DNA of 64,000 nucleotides, from the NCBI RefSeq assembly GCF_041770905.1, contig NZ_JBEUWX010000003.1:272196-336195 (forward strand), written 5' to 3'. A program made the translations under genes and the position numbers. The first letter of the stretch is position 1. The number at the start of each line of letters is the position of its first letter. The notes below the pieces were generated by a model, which saw only the letters and a program-made list of their open reading frames with translations, was not told the origin of the DNA and searched no databases. This stretch comes from Propionivibrio hellwigii. GTDB taxonomy: Bacteria > Pseudomonadota > Gammaproteobacteria > Burkholderiales > Rhodocyclaceae. Shown in pieces: positions 10,601-18,804 of the stretch.

Positions 10601-13600
10601 AGGAACTCGTCGGTGAAAGCAGTGACTCGGACGCTTTTGAAGAAACCATTGAAATTTCGACGCCAGACGACGAAGCGGAAGATGATGCCGATTTCGAACT
10701 CGCCTTTGCCGACGATGACGCCATTACCGTCGAGGAAGCCCCGGATACGCTGGCAACGCCAGCGCGTTCCGCTGAACAGGAAAACCTCGACATTACCGAA
10801 GCGCCGGCGGCGCCCGTCCTGACGCCCCCCGAGATCCGCCCGACCCCGACGCCCAAGGCGGACGTGGCCCCCACCCCGCAGCCACATATTGCTCCGGTCT
10901 CATACGACGACAACATTGCCCGCGCGCTCGCCCGGGTGCATTCGTCCCGCGCCGCAAAACCGCCCGAAACGCGCGCAGTTCCGGAAAATCTGCCGGACAT
11001 CACTTTACCGGGCAAACAACCCGCCGCGCCGGAATCCGCCCTTCCCGCAGCAAGAACACAACCCGCCGCCGAGTTCCAGGCGACGCCGAAAGTCCAGCCG
11101 ATTTCCTACGCTGACATTCTGGCGCTTGCCACCGGCAAGGCCGTGCCGACCCCTACCGCCGCAGAAGATGCGGCGCCTACAGCGCCGCAAACGTCCAAAA
11201 CAGCGGCCCCAACGCCTGCCGTTCCGCCGGACAAACACGCTGCCGCGACATCAATCCAGGCGACGCCGACGCCCGCTGCAGCGCAGCCCAAGACGACCCG
11301 GCCGGATATTCCCGCCGCCCTGTTAAGCATTTTCCGCGAGGAATCGAGTACGCACCTCGCTACCCTTTACCGTGAACTGCCGAACATCGAGCGCGCAGAC
11401 GCGACGCCGACACCGCACGAAATGTACCGCGCAGCGCACACCCTGGCCGGTATCGCCGCCACCGTCGGCATCGACGCGCTCAACCAGCTGAGCCATGCAC
11501 TTGAAAAAACGCTCCTGCGCCGCGACGATTCGCCGCTGCGCAATAGTCCGGACGCACCCGGCTTCATCCGTCAGGCGGTTCAGGTTATCGATGCCATGCT
11601 CGATGCCCTGTTCAATCAGCGTGATTTCCGGCCTGCCGAGGCGCTGATCGCCGCGCTGAACGCACTTTATCCGACCGATTCCGGTGCGCCGGCAGCGCTG
11701 GCTCCCGATACGGACGAAGCGGAAATCACCGTCGAAGAAATCCCGACGACACTTGACGACGATGTGGAAGACCTTGCGGTCGAAGCCGTAGATATCGTGG
11801 CGCCAGAGATTGAAGACATTCCCAGTGTCTCGGAAAAAACGCCGGAACCGGCGACGCCGAAGGCCTTCGCAGCCCACTCTGCATTTGCGCCATCCACCGT
11901 TTCGCCGGCTGCCGTATCGCCCGCCACGTTTACAGCGCCATTGACGCCACCATCGGCAGCAACGGCCAAAGCGTCCGACATCACGCCATCCGCGTTCACC
12001 GTGCCCGAAGCGCCGACTGAAGCGCCCATCCTGCCCGCAGCAATTGCCGCGCTGCCTCGCCGCCAGGATGAGATCGACATGCAATTGCTGCCGATCTTCC
12101 TCGAAGAAGCGCAGGATCTGACGCAACGCATCTCCGAACAGCTGCGCATCTGGTACGACGCGCCAGAAGATGGCCAGCCCGCGCAACTGCTGGCGCGCCT
12201 GCTCCATACGCTGAAAGGCAGCGCCCGCATGGCCGGCGCCATGAATCTCGGCGAAATCACGCATGCCATCGAATCCCGCGTACAAGAGGCCAGCCGTACC
12301 CTGCCCGCCGCGCGGAGCGTCATTGGCGAAATCGAAAGCGTCTTCGACGATGTGCGGCAAATCATTGATCGCCTGCAGCACGGCGAAACCCTGGAGTCGC
12401 CTGCACCCGAGGCGGAAAGCGCCACCGCGCCTGCACGCTCCCCAGCCGTGTCTACCCCCATCCATCAGGCGTCGACAGCCCCCGTATTACCGACGCTGCA
12501 ACCTGCTGCATCAACACAGGCGCCCCGCCCCGAACCGCATTCTGCCGCCGCCGAGCCCGAGAGCCGGCAAGCGGTTCTACGCGTGCGCGCCAATCTGCTC
12601 GACCGCCTGGTCAACGAAGCCGGCGAGCTGTCGATTACGCGCACGCGCATCGAAGGCGAAATGCGCAGTCTGAAAGGTTCGCTGCTCGACCTGACGGAAA
12701 GCGTTATCCGTTTGCGCCGCCAGCTGCGCGACATCGAAATTCAGGCTGAAACGCAGATGCAGTCACGCCATGTGCTGGCCGAATCTCAGCATACCGAATT
12801 CGACCCGCTCGAATTCGACCGTTTCACCCAATTCCAGGAAATCACGCGGATGATGGCCGAGTCGGTCAACGACGTCACCACCGTCCAGCAGAACTTGCTG
12901 CGCAACCTCGACAACGCCAATGCCGCGCTGCTCGCCCAGTCGCGCATCAACCACATGCTCCATCAGGAACTGCTGTCAGTACGCATGGTGCAGGCCGGCA
13001 GTCTATCCGACCGTCTGTACCGGATCGTCCGGCAGACTTCCAAAGAACTGGGCAAGCGTGTCAGTCTCGAAATTACCGGCGGCCAGGTCGAGATCGATCG
13101 CAGCGTGCTGGAGAAAATCGCCGCGCCTCTCGAACACATGCTGCGCAACTCGATTGCTCACGGCATCGAAAAACGGGACGTCCGGCAAGCCGCTGGCAAG
13201 GCGGAAACCGGCGAAATCTCGCTAACTTTCCGGCAGGAAGGCAATGAAGTCATCGTCAGCCTGTCCGATGACGGCGCTGGCCTGAACCTTGAACGCATCC
13301 GTGCGCGCGCCATCGAATCCGGCCTCATTCGCCAGGACGAAACGCCTGACGATGCCCAGCTGGCGCAACTGATCCTGCTGCCTGGCTTCTCCACCGCACG
13401 CCAGGTCTCGCAGATTTCCGGCCGTGGCGTTGGCATGGATGTGGTCAAGAGTGAGATTACGAGTCTGGGCGGCCGCATCGAAATCGCCAGCGAAAGCGGC
13501 AAGGGTACACAATTTACGCTCTACATCCCACTCACCCTCGCCGTCACCAAAGCCTTGCTGGTACGGGTAGGCAACCGCAGCTACGCCATCCCCTCGGCGA

Positions 13601-14403
13601 TGATCGAACAGGCGCTCGACATCAAAGATACCGTGCTCGATCAAATGCACCGGGACGGTCAGGTGAAATGGCAGGGAGAATCCTACCCACTCACTTTCCT
13701 GCCGTATCTGCTCGGCGACACCCGGGCACTGCCCGAAGCGCGCCGCCAGTACTGGGTGCTGCTGCTGCACAGCGGGGCACGGCGCATTGCCGTCCAGGTC
13801 GACGAGCTGGAAGGAAATCACGAAATCGTCGTCAAGAACATCGGCGCGCAACTGGCGCGTGTCGTCGGGATTAACGGCGCCACGGTACTGGGCGATGGCA
13901 AGATCGTGCTCATCATCAATCCAGTCGCGCTGAGCGCCCGCGCGCCCATCGTCCGATACACACCCATTGCCGCACCGGCAAGTCCCACCGCAACGCAGCC
14001 AGCGCGCGTCCCGACGGTTATGGTCGTCGACGACTCGCTGACTGTACGCAAGATTACCGGCCGCCTGCTGGCCCGCGAAGGCTATCACGTACTGACGGCC
14101 AAAGACGGCATTGATGCGCTCGAGCAGCTCGTCGAAGCCTCCCCCGACGTCATGCTCGTCGATATCGAAATGCCGCGTATGGACGGTTTTGAACTGACGC
14201 GCCATGTCCGCGCCGATGGGCGGTTACGCGCCATTCCGATCATCATGATTACCTCTCGCACGGCGCAAAAACACCGCAACTACGCTTTCGAGATCGGCGT
14301 CAACAACTTCCTGGGCAAACCGTACCAGGAAGAAGAATTGCTTGCGCTCATCGCTCAGCACGTGCAGCAGGTACGGTGCCGCACCACAGGTGGTCATCAT
14401 TAG
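7609..14403 (+). CDS. chpA: ChpA/PilL-type hybrid chemotaxis histidine kinase, 2264 aa
   Basis: A very large CheA-like hybrid kinase for twitching motility. The N-terminal third is helical. Histidine phosphotransfer motifs follow at His735 (HTLKGSGRMVG), His1277 (HTLAGIAATVG, where the usual KGS is changed) and His1533 (HTLKGSARMAG). Then come the CheA dimerisation region, an ATPase domain with N-box (LRNSIAHGIE, about 1845-1854), G1 (DDGAGLNL, 1887-1894) and G2 (GRGVGMDVV, about 1938-1946), a CheW domain, and a C-terminal receiver with Asp2141/Asp2142, phosphoacceptor Asp2185 and Lys2237. A low-complexity acidic Ala/Pro/Thr linker runs from about residue 825 to 1240. It autophosphorylates and passes phosphate to PilG and PilH. 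A stem-loop follows the stop. Confidence 0.93.
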   Translation: MNASTEFDTGPLSWVKNEIDLSLERAANALNAYAESAAAGNADLSHIQYCRTHLHQVQGALVIVGLDGVRQLTEAMEALLEAMETGTVAANGANIALIYQGLQGIGSYLDTLLAGQNNQPLRLFPLYAATQKARGIEHPSPADLFFPDLSVRPPHRASTAAKMPETAFQEHLRQERGRFQRGLLAWLRAPQQRDGIADMLDAVKNIDAVQESASARAFWWVATALLTALSEGALPQQIDAKQVCARIDLQIRRMIEGSKNVAERLMRDLLYLVAICQSTHPAIEQIRRAYRLREALQIEKAPVTSAAQESILRHLHETIAAAEDAWNKFCAGAPQALPPFREYALTIANLVNQLGRADYQRLAQALAITANNLREDASRHSDALAMEVATGLLLAQNAQENFTHLGNDFAHQVDITVARIHGCLAGAPPKADAEIPLLDEMSRKAQERLLIAQVAREIQGNLGQIEQALDTFFRNAEVRDGLPPLDAIFHQTENALTLLGHDGAVNVLRACRQEAERFAQPDYEPQDSDFQRIANELSLLGFYVDAIPSGANDFAAFVEQMQKKPGEAAHDDVYEEHDEVLDLDSLTVEQEVAQQKREAQNLLGALLEQPDDAGLREELRHNLTALKDDAELVADAALSRQADAALTALDEGQAAAPQIQEAIASLQTPGEKTPQPSEATLQLSQASAEEIDAELLEIFIEEAHEVLATVGENTQRVRQHPHDTEALTTVRRAFHTLKGSGRMVGLKDLGETAWAIEQTLNLWLRQEQEVTPALIALLEQAKGCFDEWVEHLASHSGAVPETASLIELAERLRRPEGAAAAPGTATAAKADEAPAKLSTTAITSFIDQHRAEAEAADQAATLTATDVTEASVEAVETPPAAPEDSTATTDGSVEDSAATLTIADVTEVPVETPPTILEDSTSPTDGAAEDWAAIPTAADITEATVETPSAALEDSTKPTDVLAEADDVLPSLTFAPAETSIAQAATDAAQPPEPEAQQELVGESSDSDAFEETIEISTPDDEAEDDADFELAFADDDAITVEEAPDTLATPARSAEQENLDITEAPAAPVLTPPEIRPTPTPKADVAPTPQPHIAPVSYDDNIARALARVHSSRAAKPPETRAVPENLPDITLPGKQPAAPESALPAARTQPAAEFQATPKVQPISYADILALATGKAVPTPTAAEDAAPTAPQTSKTAAPTPAVPPDKHAAATSIQATPTPAAAQPKTTRPDIPAALLSIFREESSTHLATLYRELPNIERADATPTPHEMYRAAHTLAGIAATVGIDALNQLSHALEKTLLRRDDSPLRNSPDAPGFIRQAVQVIDAMLDALFNQRDFRPAEALIAALNALYPTDSGAPAALAPDTDEAEITVEEIPTTLDDDVEDLAVEAVDIVAPEIEDIPSVSEKTPEPATPKAFAAHSAFAPSTVSPAAVSPATFTAPLTPPSAATAKASDITPSAFTVPEAPTEAPILPAAIAALPRRQDEIDMQLLPIFLEEAQDLTQRISEQLRIWYDAPEDGQPAQLLARLLHTLKGSARMAGAMNLGEITHAIESRVQEASRTLPAARSVIGEIESVFDDVRQIIDRLQHGETLESPAPEAESATAPARSPAVSTPIHQASTAPVLPTLQPAASTQAPRPEPHSAAAEPESRQAVLRVRANLLDRLVNEAGELSITRTRIEGEMRSLKGSLLDLTESVIRLRRQLRDIEIQAETQMQSRHVLAESQHTEFDPLEFDRFTQFQEITRMMAESVNDVTTVQQNLLRNLDNANAALLAQSRINHMLHQELLSVRMVQAGSLSDRLYRIVRQTSKELGKRVSLEITGGQVEIDRSVLEKIAAPLEHMLRNSIAHGIEKRDVRQAAGKAETGEISLTFRQEGNEVIVSLSDDGAGLNLERIRARAIESGLIRQDETPDDAQLAQLILLPGFSTARQVSQISGRGVGMDVVKSEITSLGGRIEIASESGKGTQFTLYIPLTLAVTKALLVRVGNRSYAIPSAMIEQALDIKDTVLDQMHRDGQVKWQGESYPLTFLPYLLGDTRALPEARRQYWVLLLHSGARRIAVQVDELEGNHEIVVKNIGAQLARVVGINGATVLGDGKIVLIINPVALSARAPIVRYTPIAAPASPTATQPARVPTVMVVDDSLTVRKITGRLLAREGYHVLTAKDGIDALEQLVEASPDVMLVDIEMPRMDGFELTRHVRADGRLRAIPIIMITSRTAQKHRNYAFEIGVNNFLGKPYQEEELLALIAQHVQQVRCRTTGGHH
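10183..10500 (+). repeat. In-gene tandem repeat in the chpA linker
   Basis: Three diverged copies of a 35-38 codon unit start at about 10183, 10297 and 10402. Each begins Ala-Ala-(Thr/Ile)-(Leu/Pro)-Thr, continues through a (T/I)(A/D)-(V/I)TE core and reaches VET(P)P and LEDST or PEDST with TDG after. Unit spacing is 114 then 105 bases. The repeats lie in the disordered acidic linker between phosphotransfer domains and probably vary in number between strains. Confidence 0.7.
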
Positions 14404-14462
14404 AACGCCCGGTAGGCACATCCCGCTCCATTTTTATTCCGTTCCTTCCGATCCAATCCCAG

Positions 14463-14513
14463 CCAATCCGGCAGTGGCGCGATAGCCAGCCACCGCCGGA
14501 TTGGCCTCGTTTT
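14463..14513 (+). terminator. Rho-independent terminator after chpA
   Basis: A perfect 10-bp outer stem (CCAATCCGGC at 14463-14472 with GCCGGATTGG at 14495-14504) encloses a second short GTGGC/GCCAC pairing and is followed by a T run at 14509-14513. It lies 60 bases after the chpA stop. Confidence 0.8.
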
Positions 14514-14587
14514 TAGGCCGGCTTTGCTTATCGGCATGCGTCTGCCATGGGTTCGCCACATCGGGATTCCGCTATAAAATAGCGGCC

Positions 14588-15163
14588 ATGCAAAACATCC
14601 ATTCTCTGGTCAACCATTTTCTGATCGCCATGCCGGCCATGGACGATCCCTGCTTCGGCAAAACACTGATCTATATCGCCGAGCACAATAGCAATGGGGC
14701 GCTGGGGCTGATCGTCAACCGGCCGACCGATCTCGACCTGGCAACGCTGCTCGACCGCGCCTCGATCGCCGTCACGCCGGCACGCATGGCGGCATTGTCG
14801 GGCTGGCCGACGCTGTTCGGCGGGCCGGTACAGCCCGACCGCGGCTTCGTTCTGCATCGTCCGCTCGGCCAGTGGCAATCGACGCTGGCCGTCACCGATG
14901 AAATCGGACTGACCAGCTCACGCGACATTCTGTCAAGCATCGTGCAAGAAAAGAATCCCCCGCAGAATTTTCTGGTTGCGCTCGGCTATGCCGGTTGGGG
15001 CGCCGGCCAGCTCGAACACGAACTGGCGCGTAATTCCTGGCTGACGGCGCCGGCCAATACGCACACCCTGTTCGAGCTGCCCTATGAAGAAAAACTCGCC
15101 TCAGCCATGGACAGCCTGGGGGTCGATCCCACCCGCCTTTCCCATATTGCCGGACATGCCTGA
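14588..15163 (+). CDS. yqgE: YqgE/AlgH family protein
   Basis: A 191-residue protein with the family start (HFLIAMPAMDDPCFGKTLIY), the NGALGLIVNRP motif and the GYAGWGAGQLEHEL block. YqgE/AlgH proteins are conserved but have no established biochemical activity; the AlgH name comes from an effect on alginate in Pseudomonas. The ATG at 14588 gives the usual N-terminus; an upstream in-frame ATG at 14501 sits inside the terminator region and is unlikely. It overlaps ruvX by eight bases, a common pairing. Confidence 0.93.
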   Translation: MQNIHSLVNHFLIAMPAMDDPCFGKTLIYIAEHNSNGALGLIVNRPTDLDLATLLDRASIAVTPARMAALSGWPTLFGGPVQPDRGFVLHRPLGQWQSTLAVTDEIGLTSSRDILSSIVQEKNPPQNFLVALGYAGWGAGQLEHELARNSWLTAPANTHTLFELPYEEKLASAMDSLGVDPTRLSHIAGHA

Positions 15164-15647
15164 GACAGATGCATTTTCGGACACACTTCCGGACGGTACG
15201 CTGCTCGCCTTCGATTTTGGCGAAAAACGCATCGGCGTCGCCGTCGGCGAATCGGCGCTGGCACAAGCGCATCCGCTGACGACCATTCGCAGCGCAGCCA
15301 AGGTCGAACGCTTTGCCGCCATTGCCGCACTCATTGCCGAGTGGCGGCCAGCGGGGTTGGTCGTCGGCCTACCGCTGACACTCGACGGCGAAGCGCACGC
15401 GATGACTGCACGCTGCCGGCGCTTCGCAAACCAGCTACGCGGGCGTTTCGGCCTGCCGGTCGCCTACGCCGAAGAGCGCTTTTCCTCCATTGAGGCCGAA
15501 GAGCGCCTGTACGCCAGCGGCCATGATGCACGCAGCGCCCGCGCGCATATCGACGCCATCGCCGCGCAGATCATTCTGCAAAACCATTTTGCCCGACAGC
15601 TTCCACCACCCGGTAGCGCAACGATCAAGGACACCGTTCTTCCTTAA
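15156..15647 (+). CDS. ruvX: Holliday junction resolvase-like nuclease RuvX/YqgF
   Basis: A 163-residue RNase H-fold protein. The first catalytic Asp20 lies in LLAFDFGEKRIGVAVG, then LVVGLPL, then AEERFSSIEAEERL, and an Asp in HIDAIAAQIIL near the C-terminus. YqgF proteins process the 5' end of pre-16S rRNA and were first proposed as Holliday junction resolvases. The ATG at 15156 overlaps the end of yqgE. pyrR follows after 42 bases. Confidence 0.92.
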   Translation: MPETDAFSDTLPDGTLLAFDFGEKRIGVAVGESALAQAHPLTTIRSAAKVERFAAIAALIAEWRPAGLVVGLPLTLDGEAHAMTARCRRFANQLRGRFGLPVAYAEERFSSIEAEERLYASGHDARSARAHIDAIAAQIILQNHFARQLPPPGSATIKDTVLP

Positions 15648-15689
15648 GCGCTCGCCTTCCCTTTCCCGAATTTCCGCACTCCGAAAACC

Positions 15690-16265
15690 ATGCCACACAC
15701 CTCACTGGACGCACCAACCTCCGCTGACACACCGCCCCAACAGTCCACCCCGCACGCGTCGCTTTTTCCGCTTCCCGATGCAGAGGCGCAATGCGCTGAG
15801 CTGGCCGGCCAGATCGAGCCGAATCTGACCGACCACACGCAACTGGTCGGCATCCACAGCGGCGGCGCCTGGCTGGCTCACCGCCTGCAGGCGCTGCTGC
15901 ATCTGAAAACGCCGCCCGGCCTGCTCGACATTTCCTTCTATCGCGACGATTTCGGGCGACGCGGCCTGCATCCGCAGGTCAAGCCTTCTTCGATGCCGCT
16001 CGATGTCGAGGACCGCCCGCTCATTCTCGTCGATGACGTGCTCTACACGGGGCGAACCGTGCGCGCCGCCATCAACGAACTGTTTGACTACGGGCGGCCG
16101 GCCAGCATCCGTCTGGCCGTGCTAGCCGATCGCGGCGGGCGCGAACTGCCGATTCAGGCCGACTTCTGCGCATGGCGCGTTGCACTGCCCCCGACGCAGG
16201 AGCTCATTCTCGAATCCGACGCAAACGACGGCCGCCTGCACTGGAGGTGTGAAGACCATGCATGA
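15690..16265 (+). CDS. pyrR: PyrR pyrimidine operon regulator / uracil phosphoribosyltransferase
   Basis: A 191-residue phosphoribosyltransferase. The PRPP-binding loop LILVDDVLYTGRTVRAAI is at residues 111-128 and LAVLADRGGRELPI follows, as in PyrR. In Gram-positive bacteria PyrR controls pyr mRNA by attenuation; in proteobacteria such as this the regulatory role is less clear and UPRTase activity may dominate. It has a longer N-terminus than Bacillus PyrR. The last eight bases overlap the pyrB start, so the genes are coupled. No clear pyr attenuator hairpin was recognised in the 42 bases before it. Confidence 0.92.
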   Translation: MPHTSLDAPTSADTPPQQSTPHASLFPLPDAEAQCAELAGQIEPNLTDHTQLVGIHSGGAWLAHRLQALLHLKTPPGLLDISFYRDDFGRRGLHPQVKPSSMPLDVEDRPLILVDDVLYTGRTVRAAINELFDYGRPASIRLAVLADRGGRELPIQADFCAWRVALPPTQELILESDANDGRLHWRCEDHA

Positions 16266-17235
16266 CCCGCAATTCGACGCCCAGGGCAACTTGACCCATC
16301 TGCTCTCGACTGAGGGGCTGTCGCGCGAGACGATCACGCGCATCCTGGATACGGCGCAAAGCTTTCTCGAAGTTTCCGATCGCAATGTCAAAAAAGTCCC
16401 GCTACTGCGCGGCAAGAGCGTTTTCAACCTCTTTTTCGAAAATTCGACGCGCACGCGCACCACGTTTGAAATTGCCGCCAAGCGCCTTTCGGCAGATGTG
16501 ATCAATCTCGATGTCAGCCGCTCATCGACCGCCAAGGGAGAAACCCTGCTCGATACCATCGACAATCTCGTTTCCATGCACGCCGACATGTTTGTCGTTC
16601 GCCATAGCGAATCCGGCGCCCCTTATCTGATCGCCCAGCATCTGCACCGCATCGGCCGCAATGACGTGCATGTCGTCAATGCCGGCGACGGACGCCATGC
16701 GCACCCGACGCAAGGCCTGCTCGACATGTATACGATTCGGCATTACAAGCAGGACTTTTCCGCACTCACCGTCGCCATCGTTGGCGACGTTTTACATTCG
16801 CGCGTCGCCCGTTCCGACATTCACGCGCTGAAAACCTTGGGCGTGCGGGAAATCCGCATCATCGGCCCGCAAACGCTGCTGCCCGCAGAAGGAGAGCGCC
16901 TCGGCGTACATGTCTGCCACGACCCGCGCAAAGGACTGGTCGATTGTGACGTGATCATCATGCTGCGCCTGCAAAATGAACGGATGAGCGGCGCGCTTCT
17001 GCCCTCGGCGCGCGAGTATTTTCATTGCTACGGACTGACGCCGGCACTGCTCGCGCTGGCGCGTCCCGACGCCATCGTCATGCATCCGGGCCCCATCAAT
17101 CGCGGCGTCGAAATCGCCTCCGAAATTGCCGATGGCAAACAAGCCGTCATTCTCCGGCAAGTGACTTTCGGCATCGCCGTGCGCATGGCGGTCATGAGCC
17201 TTCTGGCTGGAACTCACGCAGGAACGCAAGCATGA
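16258..17235 (+). CDS. pyrB: Aspartate carbamoyltransferase catalytic chain
   Basis: PyrB condenses carbamoyl phosphate and aspartate, the first committed step of pyrimidine synthesis. The 325-residue protein carries the carbamoyl-phosphate motif STRTRT at 63-68, SRSSTAKGETLLDT, the HAHPTQGLLD segment, and HPGPINRGVE near the C-terminus. The ATG at 16258 has a TGGAGGTG ribosome-binding site. It overlaps the downstream dihydroorotase homologue (ATGA), which fits the ATCase-pseudoDHOase complex described in Pseudomonas. No pyrI regulatory chain gene is present. Confidence 0.96.
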   Translation: MHDPQFDAQGNLTHLLSTEGLSRETITRILDTAQSFLEVSDRNVKKVPLLRGKSVFNLFFENSTRTRTTFEIAAKRLSADVINLDVSRSSTAKGETLLDTIDNLVSMHADMFVVRHSESGAPYLIAQHLHRIGRNDVHVVNAGDGRHAHPTQGLLDMYTIRHYKQDFSALTVAIVGDVLHSRVARSDIHALKTLGVREIRIIGPQTLLPAEGERLGVHVCHDPRKGLVDCDVIIMLRLQNERMSGALLPSAREYFHCYGLTPALLALARPDAIVMHPGPINRGVEIASEIADGKQAVILRQVTFGIAVRMAVMSLLAGTHAGTQA

Positions 17236-18491
17236 AAGACACTCTGATCCGCATCGTCAACGGCCGCCTCATCGACCCGCACAACGGCATCGACAAAAAC
17301 ACCGACGTCTATGTCGCCAACGGCTGCGTCGCCGCTTTTGGTCAGCCGCCCAGCGGCTGCTTTTCCTCGACCCGCTCGATCGATGCGCAAGGCTGTATCG
17401 TCGCACCGGGACTGGTCGATCTTTCCGCCCGCCTGGGCAATGTCGAAACCGAACTCGCCGCCGCTGCCGCGGGCGGCGTCACCACCCTCGCCTGCCCGCC
17501 GGATACACAGCCGGTGCTGGATGAAGCCGGGCCGGTCGAGCGCCTCGTCCGGCGCAGCGAGATCGCCGGCCTGGCGCATGTATTCCCGCTCGGCGCACTC
17601 ACCCAGGCGCTGGCCGGAGAAAAACTGGCCGAACTGGCCACCCTGCATCAGGCCGGCTGTATTGCCTTTTCGCAGGCGCAACGGCCGCTGGTCGATACCC
17701 AGGTGCTGCTGCGCGCCATGCAGTACGCCGCCAGCTTCGGTCTGACCCTGCACTTGCAGCCGCAAGATTATTATCTGGCGCGTAACGGCGTTGCCCACGA
17801 CGGTGAAACGGCCGCACGCCTGGGGCTGGCGGGCATCCCTGTCAGCGCTGAAACAGTCGCCGTCGCCACGTTTCTGCAACTGGCGCGCGATACCGGCGTG
17901 CGCCTGCACCTTAGCCGCATTTCTTCGGCTGCCGGGGTGGCTCTGATCAACGCTGCCCGCAAGGAGCGCCTCGCCGTCACCTGCGACATCGCCTGCCACC
18001 ACCTGCACCTGTGCGATGAGGACATCGGCTACTTCGATAGCCGCGCCCGCTTCACGCCGCCGCTGCGTACCCGCGCTGACCGCGAAGCCTTGCGCAAGGC
18101 CACTGCCGAGGGCATGGCCGTCATCTGCTCCGACCACACGCCGCTTGGCGCCGACGACAAGCAGTTGCCTTTTGCCGAAGCCCGCCCCGGCGCCACGGCA
18201 CTGGAACTGTTGCTGCCGCTGACCTTGCGCTGGGCCAGGGAATGCGGCGTATCGCTGATCGACGCATTGGCGCGTATCACCTGCGCGCCGGCGGAAATTC
18301 TGGGCATTCCGGCAGGAACGCTGACGCTGGGCGCACCGGCGGATATCTGCATTTTCAACCCTGAAGCCGCCTGGGACGTCACGGAAGACACCCTGGTCAG
18401 CCAGGGCAAAAACACGCCTTTTGCCGACAGCAACATGCACGGCAAAGTCAAGGCCACCCTGGTCGGCGGGCGTCTCGTTTTCGGCGCATAA
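17232..18491 (+). CDS. Dihydroorotase-like protein, probably non-catalytic (PyrC'/PyrX)
   Basis: A 419-residue amidohydrolase-fold protein of the dihydroorotase family. Active enzymes have an HxH metal-binding pair after PGLVD; here the sequence is PGLVDLSARLGN, so the two His are Ser65 and Arg67. The later SDHTPLG segment remains. In Pseudomonas a DHOase homologue with this loss is catalytically dead and is needed to assemble the PyrB dodecamer; by analogy this protein is structural. Its start overlaps the pyrB stop, which supports a complex. A functional dihydroorotase should be encoded elsewhere in the genome. Confidence 0.88.
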   Translation: MKDTLIRIVNGRLIDPHNGIDKNTDVYVANGCVAAFGQPPSGCFSSTRSIDAQGCIVAPGLVDLSARLGNVETELAAAAAGGVTTLACPPDTQPVLDEAGPVERLVRRSEIAGLAHVFPLGALTQALAGEKLAELATLHQAGCIAFSQAQRPLVDTQVLLRAMQYAASFGLTLHLQPQDYYLARNGVAHDGETAARLGLAGIPVSAETVAVATFLQLARDTGVRLHLSRISSAAGVALINAARKERLAVTCDIACHHLHLCDEDIGYFDSRARFTPPLRTRADREALRKATAEGMAVICSDHTPLGADDKQLPFAEARPGATALELLLPLTLRWARECGVSLIDALARITCAPAEILGIPAGTLTLGAPADICIFNPEAAWDVTEDTLVSQGKNTPFADSNMHGKVKATLVGGRLVFGA

Positions 18492-18559
18492 GGGCTATCG
18501 CGGCTTCCTTTGCAACACTACGACGCTGGTTTCGTATTTGTTGAGCCGCTAGACAAGGG

Positions 18560-18704
18560 GCAGGGCGCCCCCTCGGTACCCCTTATGGATAGGGCATCTC
18601 CGGGCGCGCTTCCCGCCCTTTATCTACCCTCTCCCACTGGAAGGGGGCTTTTGAAGTGATGCCCTGCAGCCCTTGTAAATAGGGCATCTCCGGGCACCCT
18701 GCCC
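18560..18704. repeat. Interspersed short repeats, left of the IS element
   Basis: The 15-mer agggcatctccgggc occurs twice exactly 90 bases apart (18591-18605 and 18681-18695), each preceded by a CCCTT-t--AT variant. Diverged copies and partial palindromes (CCCTT...AAGGG) fill the rest. It belongs to the same family as the 39-bp repeats at 39.4-39.6 kb and is interrupted by the IS element that follows. No coding function is supported. Confidence 0.7.
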
Positions 18705-18709
18705 GCTAG

Positions 18710-18724
18710 CCCGCATTTCTCACA
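18710..18724 (+). repeat. Left terminal inverted repeat of the IS
   Basis: CCCGCATTTCTCACA, matching the right end with one mismatch at position 4; preceded by CTAG. Confidence 0.85.
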
Positions 18725-18804
18725 GATAGAAGGTGCATCGCGGCCGGAGATATAAGAAAGTTTTTTTGCGAGAACGACTTAACCATATCTCTGAGGAAGC
18801 CGCG

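Noticed and set aside
10179..11015. Long leftward open frame of 278 residues inside chpA, rich in Ser and Ala
   Set aside because: It is the antisense of a low-complexity linker in a well supported gene.
14501..14587. Upstream ATG for yqgE at 14501
   Set aside because: It lies in the terminator of the previous operon, and the N-terminus it would add is not typical of the family.
17232..18491. Catalytic dihydroorotase (PyrC)
   Set aside because: The HxH metal-binding pair is absent, so an active enzyme is not supported.
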